A stretch of DNA of 64,000 nucleotides, from assembly GCF_905147045.1 (NCBI RefSeq), contig NC_065905.1, forward strand, positions 2,294,001 through 2,358,000, read 5' to 3'. The position numbers and the translations under genes are program-made. The notes under the pieces were generated by a model that saw nothing but the letters and a program-made list of their open reading frames with translations, did not search any database and was not told where the DNA came from. This stretch comes from Nymphalis io. Lineage: Eukaryota > Arthropoda > Insecta > Lepidoptera > Nymphalidae. The number at the start of each line of letters is the position of its first letter. Within the stretch, counting starts at the first letter, position 1. This document shows, one piece after another, positions 56,131 through 64,000 of this stretch.

Positions 56131-57955
56131 AAAAATGTTAGTAAATTAAATTTTTTTTATTAACACTCAAATAGAATACAAGGACAATAAACGTAAATAG
56201 ACAGTATCATTAGCTGTTTTATTTTTTAATTTAAGTTATAAAATATTTATTATAATATATATCGCTATCTTGAATAAGTTTTTATCTCTGTAACTAACGA
56301 AATCTCATACATGTACCTATATACATATATTATATCATAGCGTTTTGCACACTAGTTAAATGAAATGACAGATTGATCTATATTAAAATAAATTATAGTT
56401 ACTTAATTAAGTATATTTTTAATCTGAATGCTCATTAATCGTTTGTATCCGACGACGCAATGAGCGACCACTTAGTATTCAGTATTTAGTCAAATCAGAT
56501 TTGTTGGCAATGTTTATACCTTATCGATTAAATAATGCAATCATCGATTAAATAATCCTTTTTTTATCCGTACGAACTCGGGGTGGGCAGCTGTCTTAAT
56601 AATCTTCGTAATCATCGATTAATCTCTAACGATAAGAGTATCCTTGGATTAGAAGGCATTTTTAATATAATTTCATTATAACATTAAGTCATACTAATAT
56701 TATAAACTTGTCCGCGGTTTCACTCGCGTATAAGTAAAGTATAAATCAATGCTCTTCACCAATTAATAGAACTAATTAAGTAAATAAACTGGTGGTTAAC
56801 AATTTGCCCTTATTACATGATAGTGTAAAGTAATCCAATGCCACGATGCTGCTACAATCGTACTAATTGTCAATCGTTATTATCTTAAGATAAAATATTG
56901 TAGATAATGATTTCTTTGTATGTAATTATTTCATGTTTATTTATAAGTTTTGATTATATTTTAATATATAAATTAGGAAGGTGGCTTTGTATTAAGTTAT
57001 CATATTTTTATTATAATCTATACAGTATTTCCAGACGACGCGCTACGAAATAAAATTTCGGACGGAATAAAATTCCTTAAAATCTGACAGTCTGACGCAT
57101 CGTTCCCGGTTATCTTTAATTCTGTCCATCATCAGTAAAGCACTTATCCATACGACTGTGTTATTGCAATTTAATCAATTAAAAACTTGAAAAATGCCTC
57201 TATTTCTTAGCTTAAGACAATATCTGATATGTAATTTGCTAAAATTGAAATGCACGTGACAATATTTTTATGTTTTACAACCTTTTTATAACTGTAAATT
57301 AAAAAGTCTTGTTAAATAATGACTGTACGATATTCCATCATGCTTCTTAACATACTGTATTAAAACAATGGTCTTTCATTACGGACATTGTTTATTATTG
57401 TGCCATATCATTGTATCACTTTAATGTTAAATAAAAATCTTCAGATTATAAAATAAAAGACAGATTGAGCGCGTGGAACATTATACTATAATCTACAAAA
57501 TCATAAGCGAATACAATCTCCCGTTTGTGTGAAACGACGCGTCCTTTTGTTAATTCGTCAAACCACTTTAGTTATTATTGATTGTGACGTCTTATGTGTA
57601 CAAAATATTTAAAAACTTCACCCAATTGAAACAAATGTAAATTTACTCATTTGAAATTATTTTCAAATTTTTATGTTACTGGTTGATACGACATTATAGG
57701 AACAGATAGTACCCTAATATTGGTAATTTCTAAAAATTAGTCCTTGCAATATTTATTAGTGTTCAGCACTTGTAAAAATGGATGGACATAGAGTTTTCAA
57801 ATTTAAATTTTATTTTGATTGTAACGTAACATTTATTATACTACAATCGATTCTTATCATTGAAATGAGCGTTTGAAAGCATGTCAATTTATAATGACAA
57901 AATAAAAAGTATCAATAGTTAGTAACGGAAATAAGTCAAACACTGTCAATAACTT
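56131..57955. other. P2 3' flank, non-coding
   Basis: Mirrors 10640-12078 and 14535-15276 but without the insertions found there. At about 56460-56520 it gives empty sites for the left-arm retroelement and SINE nest. No gene. Confidence 0.7.
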
Positions 57956-57959
57956 TTAT

Positions 57960-58310
57960 TAAAAACCCGCGCTTTCGCACTGAAGGTTCCGTACCACCAC
58001 AATACTGAAAGATTTACTAGGTTATTTTAAGATTTAGACTGTTTTTCTTTAATTTGTTTGTATAAATTAATTTCCCTAAAATTATTTTTTTAAATATTTT
58101 TTTAATAAATAAATTTACGGTTTTCAGATTTTTTCCTATACTTGTGCTACAATATATTTCTTCTTGTCACTTAACAAATATTACAGGTATTAAAAATGTA
58201 TAACTAGAGTAGTAGATCGTAAACTTTGATGAAAACAAGACAAATAAAATTTAATATTTAAAAAAAAATTGTAAATTAGGGGCCAAGGCCCACGCTACGC
58301 CACTGGTATG
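57960..58310. mobile_element. Shortened hAT-like element, right-arm copy
   Basis: Ends CACGCTACGCCACTG at about 58305. The opposite terminus has been lost, and the interior is shorter than at 9268-10097. Confidence 0.5.
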
Positions 58311-58524
58311 CTTATAAATAATTTTAACGTTATTTAATTCTCGTTTGAATAACATCGTCCATTTGTAAACACATAAAATAAATAGTTCATCTTTGTTAAT
58401 CGAAGTAGTAAATATATATGTACTGTTGTTTAAAAGGTTGAAGAAAAGGGTGGGTCATTGTTTAATTTGAATCTGAAAAGGTTTAGAGGTGAGAACATCA
58501 CGGGCGTGGTAACGAGGTGTAAAG

Positions 58525-59238
58525 ATGGATGATCAAGCTTGGAAAGTGCAGGGTTCCTTAGTATTCGTGTTACACCTGTCACGAGCGCTGGGGCTTGCTC
58601 CGCTACACTTTTCAAGCGACCGTGGAGGATACATGGCTACTATATCCCGACCAGCTGCTATATATGGTTGCGTATTCGCGCTCTGCACTCGTAAATTTTA
58701 TTCTTACCCTAAGATAAGATATTTTTAAGGCATCAGTTTGATGTATTTGTAAATTGATTTTACACTAAATATATGTTACATTTATAAGTGTAATATCGAT
58801 TTTTTTTTCACCAACCTTGGAATATAGGATGTTAATTTTCTTGTGCTTGTTCACTCACACTGGCTCACTCACTGTTCAAACATGAAAATAACAATACATA
58901 TCGTGTTTAATAGTAGATTATCTGATGGTTTGGTGGAACCTACCCAGACGGAATTGCACATGGTCCTACCAACAACTAAGCATTGCTAGAGGGTACACTC
59001 GAAAAATGATTGAATTGTAATTTCTAGACAAAAGTAATTAAATAAAGTGTTATACATTTTTTTTTTCATTTTAGATATTTGTATAGTAACGTTGTTATGG
59101 CAAAATATTGTTAACTTAAACAAGAAGTTTTCATCGTTTCCTATCAGAGGCTTCTTCTATGTCTTAGCAACATTTCTTGTGACTGGAGTGGGATCATATG
59201 GAGGCATCGACCGCATGAAAAAGATGGCTAAACATTAA
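58525..59238 (+). pseudogene. Gr-like gene, mirror copy with nonsense codon
   Basis: Exon 1 (58525-58690) has the same 166-nt length as at 4111-4276, but the donor is GTAAAT instead of GTAAGT. Exon 2 starts at 59075 after TTTTAG and stays in frame to KKMAKH, where TCA of the left copy is TAA (59236-59238). This stop falls before the possible donor used in the left copy. A D1 repeat lies in the intron (58850-58985). Probably non-functional. Confidence 0.6.
58850..58985 (+). repeat. D1 fragment in Gr-like intron
   Basis: TGGCTCACTCACTGTTCAAA and AGATTATCTGATGG. Equivalent of 3822-3995. Confidence 0.65.
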
Positions 59239-60254
59239 AATTTATTACATAAAGTATTTAATTTTTACTACTAATTTGCTAAAACGATAGAAATTCTAAA
59301 AAAATAATTTATTCATATAATAAATCTGTACCTGATCGCTGTCTGTACATGGAAGATATACGAGTAAAACTACTACCAGGTGCCTTTATCAACGCAATAA
59401 AACCCAAACTATGATCGTTAAAATTTTTGTCTGTTTATCAGTTCGTAACTCCTTTTTGATTGCAAGGTGTATGAAATCTTGATATATTTTTGTACTAACC
59501 ATTATATATTTCAGATAAATTATATTTTATCAAATATGACATACACAGTAGTCGCAGGTAACGCTATTAATAAAATTGTAAATATTGTATTAATTAATAA
59601 AAAACAATTTTTATTAATTTGACAACTTTTCAATATGAGAGCCGTTGCCCAATGGGTACCTGTGTGTAAACTGAAGCTTGCTGCTCAAATCCTGTCCGGA
59701 TTAGTGATGAGCACCATGTATTATTTAAACTCCTATCGTATAAACAATTGGCAAAGAAACACCGAAGTTTCATGTACTTGATATATCTCGATCGGTGAAC
59801 TAAATTATCGTGAAGAAATTTGTCGAATGATGACGTATTAAACTACACGCCTTTCCTCAGCAGAAGCATTTAGTTTTGATTTTTTAGTCATACCCACACA
59901 ATCACGAAGGATTTTTTTTTTAGTGTTAATGAATGCTTGCAACATTGTCTTCAATATTGAAAATTACAAAGTATATATACTGAATATGGAGAACGCGCTT
60001 GTTAATTTTGATGTGTATTATATACTGCAAACAATTAGCGTGAAGCTCAGGGATTTGATCGACAAGACAAATTCTGGTTAGTAACAAATATCTTCTAATG
60101 TTACGGCCTAAGCGGCCATTCTCTATAGACTAGCCCGCATAGCAGATATTACCATTCACAAATATATGCGGTGCACAGGCGTGCTTTCTATTCCTGTTAT
60201 CCTCATAATGGAGACTGTGTAATTGTGTAGTGTGTAAATATCGGTTTAATATAG
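59239..60254. other. Non-coding arm sequence
   Basis: Mirrors one copy of the left tandem unit (1000-2005 and 2530-3540). A short open stretch around 59640-59780 keeps the same reading as the left copies for about 45 codons, the only hint of coding. No gene called. Confidence 0.5.
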
Positions 60255-60439
60255 GTTGTGTCAATACGGCCATCATCTGAAATCCAGAAAGCCGAGTGTT
60301 GTTGGGACAGAAATCGTAACAGGCAGCATTGCGCGCGCATCCAGTCATTTAGCACTGTCGTATCGTCGTCGATCGAAGATTTCATCAGAACTATTTTCGC
60401 ATTTATAATATAATTATAATATAAATATTTTGTCCAGAG

Positions 60440-60770
60440 GGTGGATCTACCAGTTATCTGTCCGATAGCTGGTTGGAATCACTACGGGTACGCGACCCCG
60501 GACTGCTCTAGCTACTAGTGTCACATTCCTGTATCTTCCGTGATCACAGTATCCTCACCCCTCTCCTTGATACGTTGTTTCCCAAAATTATCCCAGCGTC
60601 ACGCCAAAGAAGAAGGAAAACTAATATTAAACCCGGAGCGGTGCCTCCGTTTAGGCGTAAGCCAGTCACCTGCGGGCAAACCAGCACCACACGTATTGAC
60701 TCGTCATTCCTGCGGATCCTGCTGGGCAGGAGGAGAGGGTGGCATGGGTACTGGGCAAGCCCGTGTTACG
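60440..60770 (+). mobile_element. Partial copy of the 490-bp retroelement
   Basis: Starts CCAGAGGGTGGATCTACCAG, as does the 501-991 element, and is cut at GTGTTA/CGTTTTTG, where the mariner relic begins. It sits at a different place from the left-arm copy, so it is an independent insertion. Confidence 0.7.
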
Positions 60771-61230
60771 TTTTTGATTTCAACGTTTTCGTTCTGAAAA
60801 TTTCGACCTTAAGAACCAACCCCGTGGACCCCCCGTGGCCCCGTGGCCTGAGACCAAAGCAGAAAATGAAGAATTATAGGCTATTGTGGAAGCGGATCCA
60901 TCACAAAGCACTTCTGAGATAGCTGCAGGCTTCGGGGTAAGTGATAAAACTGTGTTAATCGACTTGAAGCAAATCGGGAAAGTAAAAATCTTTAACGATG
61001 GGTACCTCATGAATTGAGTTAATCGAACTTGCGAAAACACGCGTCGACTGCTGTGTTACTTTGCTCAACCGACACAATTATGAAGGGATTTTAAATCGAA
61101 TCATTACTTGTGATGAAAAGTGGATACTGTACTCGGATAATCGGAAGCGCTCGTCGCAATGGTTGAACCCTGGACCCAGCCGAATCCTTAACAAAACGAA
61201 AATTAACTCAGAAAAAGTTACTTGTGAGTG
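60770..61230 (+). pseudogene. mariner transposase relic
   Basis: Frames together encode the FWFQRF-like join segment, GFGVSDKTVLIDLKQIGKVK (second helix-turn-helix), NRHNYEGILNRIITCDEKWI and LYSDNRKRSSQWLNPGP with PSRILNKTKI. The CDEKW aspartate is one of the mariner catalytic triad. Frames shift at least twice. The C-terminal third is replaced by the inverted-repeat element at 61216-61607. Confidence 0.8.
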
Positions 61231-61602
61231 TTTATTATATATATATATATATATGTCGCGGATTCAAATGGATTGCCATTTTAATGACGGTGTCGTCCAA
61301 TATGTTGATTTTATTAAATCAGTCAGTGCGCACGTTCGGTGCTGGCGCTGTCCTGAGAGCAAGAGACCAAGAGACCAAGGGGGTCGCTCGACAAAATGAT
61401 CATACGCGCTACCGACATACTCCTTTATATTTTATATTTCCATCAGTCGGCTACATAATGAAATAGAGACCCGTCTTATATTTTTTACACATGACGTCTG
61501 ACAACCGACCAACCTATATGACATACATCACGTTGTGTGGTGTTGCTATTCTAATAAGTGACGCCGTATATCCGCCTTATATATATAATAAACACTCACA
61601 AG

Positions 61603-61607
<5 letters not shown>
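61216..61607. mobile_element. MITE-like element with 30-bp terminal inverted repeats
   Basis: AGTTACTTGTGAGTGTTTAT plus TA repeats at 61216-61245 is the exact reverse complement of 61578-61607. The 330-bp interior has no transposase frame. TA-rich sequence flanks the right end. It interrupts the mariner relic. Confidence 0.6.
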
Positions 61608-61637
<30 letters not shown>

Positions 61638-61640
<3 letters not shown>

Positions 61641-61905
61641 GGGCTTTATGCAAGCTCGTCTGGATAGGTACCAGCCACTAATTAGATATTCTACCGCCAA
61701 ATATCAATATTTGGCTTGTTGTGTTCCAGTTCGAAGGGTGAGTGAGCCATTGTAACCATTACCATTGTAGCCATTGTATAAGGGACATAATATCTTGGTT
61801 CCTAAATGCGGCGCAATTTCAATGTAAGGATTGGTTGATATTTCTTATGGCACCAGTTCTATACACGGTGGTGACCACATATCAATAGATGGCCCATTGG
61901 CACAT
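61638..61905 (+). repeat. D1 dispersed repeat copy
   Basis: AGGGCTTTATGCAAGCTCGT through TGTTCCAGTTCGAAGGGTGA to GGTGGTGACCACATATCAAT. Follows a TA microsatellite (61607-61636). Confidence 0.8.
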
Positions 61906-62394
61906 TACAAATATATATTTAAGTAATTTATTAAAGTAAGTTATTTTACAATAATGACATGTGATAAATAAGGTAGTTAAGGTTAGAAAATGATTTTTTT
62001 GTTATAAATACATTGTTTTATTTTTATCAGAGGCGTTTTAAGCAATCATAGCTAAAAAATATAAGTATACAAATATAGTTTAGAATATAAATGTAATATA
62101 TTACATTTATATTTGTATTAAAATATTCAAAATATTATAATATTCAAAATATTATAATATTTTGAATATTTTAAATATCTGTGTAGGTATAATAAAATAT
62201 TGTTTTAAAATGAAGTACGGTTCAGTCAAATTATAATTCAAACATTGCATGCGTGAGATATGAATAGATAGAATTGTAGTTCAATCGCTAATTGGGTTTC
62301 GTATGATTGAAAACGAGCTTTTTTATTACTGGCTGCTACTTTTTATTTCTGTCCCGGATCCGCGTGTAGATAATGGTGTACATAAAACGCTTAT
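61906..62394. other. AT-rich sequence with palindrome, no gene
   Basis: 61945-62100 resembles 42640-42800. At 62100-62185 there are interlocking AATATT palindromes able to form a hairpin. No coding evidence. Confidence 0.5.
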
Positions 62395-62740
62395 ATCGAC
62401 TGCCTCGTTGGTCAAGTGGCTAGATGTAAGGCCCGGATGTCCTGGGTTCAAAATCCAGGTCGGGCCAATAAAAAGTTATTGGGTTTTCCGTCGAAAATTC
62501 TTAGTAGCAGCTCAGAGTCTGGAAGTTAAAAGTGTATATATGTGTTTCTGAGGCGAGGGAGCGCCTACACGTTGGCCCTACGCCTGAACTCTATCTTGTC
62601 GTATCGTTTTGCCGTCCCATTATGAGAGTTTGGGAATAGGGAGTGCATCTGTGTTTGCGCACACACCTGTGCTCTATAATATGTCCTGCGCAGTTGGTTA
62701 ATCTCTCTTGAGTTCACGCGACGGTAAAGTCGGCATGATT
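62395..62740 (+). mobile_element. Family B SINE, near-complete
   Basis: CTGCCTCGTTGGTCAAGTGG, B-box GGTTCAAAATCCAGG, GCCAATAAAAAGTTATTGGG, CTACGCCTGAACTCTATC, GTCCTGCGCAGTTGGTTAAT. The best single copy of this family here. Confidence 0.85.
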
Positions 62741-62744
62741 TTTT

Positions 62745-62980
62745 CGACATATATCGATTTTCACAAAACCTTAAACCTTCTTCATGAATCATTCCGTCCA
62801 TTGGTGGAAAACATGGTGAGGAAACCTGAATGTATCTAATTTCATTGAAATTCTGCCACATGTGTATTCTACCAACCCGCATTGGAGCAGCGCGGTGGAA
62901 TAAGCTCCAAATCTTCTCCTCAAAAGGGATAGGAGGCCTCAGCCCAGCAGTGGAACATTAACAGGCTGTTACTGTTACTG
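62745..62980 (+). mobile_element. Family A SINE, 5'-truncated
   Basis: Body only: TGGTGAGGAAACCTGAATG, CCAACCCGCATTGGAGCAGC, CCCAGCAGTGGAACATTAAC. Directly follows the family B copy. Confidence 0.75.
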
Positions 62981-63029
62981 GATTAATATTTATAAAAGAA
63001 ATATAATATCTAATATCATTGGAATGTAC

Positions 63030-63340
63030 CGTAACAGCCTGTGAATGTCCCACTGCTGGGCTAAAGGCCTCCTCTCCTCGTTTTGAGGAAAAGGTATTGG
63101 AGCTTATTCCACCACGCTGCTCCAATGCGGGTTGGTGGAATACACATGTGGCAGATTTCAGTGAAATTAGACACATGCAGGTTTCCTCACGATGTTTTCC
63201 TTCACCGTATAGCACGAGATGAATTATAATCACAAATTAAGCACATGAAAATTCAGTGGTGCTTGCCCGGGTTTGAACCCATTATCATCGGTTAAGATTC
63301 ACGCGTTCGTACCACTGGGCCATCTCAGCTTAATGTACAA
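63030..63340 (-). mobile_element. Family A SINE, full copy
   Basis: Complement of head and body: GTAACAGCCTGTGAATGTCC, then CCGGGTTTGAACCC (B-box) and ACCACTGGGCCATCTCAGC. Confidence 0.85.
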
Positions 63341-63735
63341 TCATTCCAAAACAATCGCGGTACCCTAACATTGATTTGTTCTCGACTAATGTCGACACTA
63401 TAATTGCGTATAATGTCGGGTCACCTGCGCAGTTAATGTTTAATTTAATTTGAATCACAACATTATTTTTTTTATTAGAAATTTCTCATAAAACCTGATA
63501 CTTTAGCAATGTGCTTAAATATTCTTTGATTATATAGTGTGACAGCATTTTTCAGAGATTTTTTAACGTGTAAGTTAATAATTATTATATTTCTTCAAAA
63601 TCAAGAATTCTAAGCTATATAATTTTTTCTACATAGCTTGTTAAAATTATATTGTTTTATTGTACTTTTTAAAAATTCCTTTTTGGGATAATGTTTATAA
63701 AATATTTTAAAATTTAAAAAGTAACATCTTCAAAC
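63341..63735. other. No gene identified
   Basis: AT-rich; nothing recognised. Confidence 0.5.
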
Positions 63736-63739
63736 GACT

Positions 63740-64000
63740 TATTGAATGTGGATATGACTTACCCAGATTACCGCTGGTTGACATTCCAGACTGAGGAACC
63801 TCCGAACTATAAATTCTGTTTCAAGAAGCACTGCCGATTGTGGCCTTTAATCCAAAAAATAAGCGAAATTCTGTTTAGGTGTTGGGCAATAAAAATAATA
63901 CTCGTTGATTCAACATTCCACACGGCGGTGATCTCGTGAGCGAGTTCTAAATATTTGCCTAACGCTTTCCATGCAGCTGGCGTAATATCACGTTCGAAAA
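63740..64000 (-). pseudogene. Retroelement C-terminal fragment (tentative)
   Basis: The minus-strand frame, open at the window edge, encodes FERDITPAAWKALGKYLELA, then AVWNVESTSIIFI and HLNRISLIFWIKG, ending at TAG. It resembles the WNVEST-x-IVPIVxSxxGLI tail of some insect retroelement proteins, with an apparent internal deletion. I am unsure of the family, and the rest lies beyond the window. Confidence 0.35.

Larger units (their letters stand above)
53300..60780. repeat. Right arm of window-scale palindrome
   Basis: Mirror of 385-17840 in the blocks listed there. It is shorter because it lacks most left-arm insertions. Its own additions are a family A SINE in P2 intron 1, the retroelement at 60440 and the mariner relic at its outer end. 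Confidence 0.85.

Noticed and set aside
385..60780. Palindrome as an assembly artefact
   Set aside because: Arms carry many substitutions, indels and arm-specific insertions with clean empty sites, which an artefactual copy would not show. This does not exclude artefact for the near-identical 47.4-52.0 kb repeat or the 1,531-bp tandem unit.
63742..63939. 65-codon plus-strand gene
   Set aside because: The opposite strand has recognisable retroelement-like sequence, so the plus frame is probably its shadow.

Overview
The window is AT-rich, intron-bearing arthropod DNA and reads as lepidopteran, probably a butterfly. The evidence is seven-transmembrane gustatory-receptor (Gr) exons, an insect trypsin-like protease gene pair, tRNA-derived SINEs, and dense CR1/Jockey-like, RTE and RNase-H-bearing LINE fragments with mariner, Helitron, gypsy and BEL/Pao pieces. 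I assign no species. No rRNA, genuine tRNA or CRISPR locus was seen.

The main layout feature is that most of the window is one eroded palindrome. A left arm (about 385-17,840) and a right arm (about 53,300-60,780) carry the same segments in mirror order: a Gr-like gene, long non-coding flanks, and a complete four-exon trypsin gene (15,277-17,600 minus; 53,507-56,130 plus). Two further mirrored pairs lie inside it (28,297-29,245 with 43,258-44,419; 32,774-33,216 with 38,226-38,709). Adding the coordinates of each inner pair and of the protease pair gives about 71.1-72.7 kb, so all share an axis near 35.6-36.3 kb. Left-arm-only insertions push the outer Gr pair off that axis: a 4.4-kb LINE, a SINE, a LINE-in-SINE nest and a 0.54-kb retroelement. 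For each of these the right arm offers an empty or near-empty site.

Region by region. 1-4.3 kb: Gr-like exons and a 1,531-bp tandem duplication. 4.4-9.2 kb: SINE and LINE insertions. 9.3-15.2 kb: mirrored flank with nested insertions. 15.3-17.7 kb: protease P1. 20-22 kb: gypsy remnant with an unusual stem-loop array. 22.2-25.3 kb: RTE LINE inside a possible DIRS-type capsid relic. 26.3-27.9 kb: CR1-like endonuclease half. 28-33.2 kb: inner mirrored blocks, Helitron and RTE pieces. 33-38 kb: palindrome centre with mariner, SINE and a third protease relic (P3). 38.2-39.5 kb: the best Gr gene. 40.4-46 kb: LINE and SINE fragments. 46.2-52 kb: internally deleted BEL/Pao element whose 3' half and flank form a second, nearly identical inverted repeat. 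52.3-56.1 kb: LINE relic and protease P2. 56-64 kb: rest of the right arm, mariner, a terminal-inverted-repeat insertion and SINEs.

The host genes that look able to function are P1, P2 (secreted trypsin-like zymogens) and possibly the Gr at 38.3-39.5 kb. Almost everything else recognisable is transposable-element sequence or its debris.
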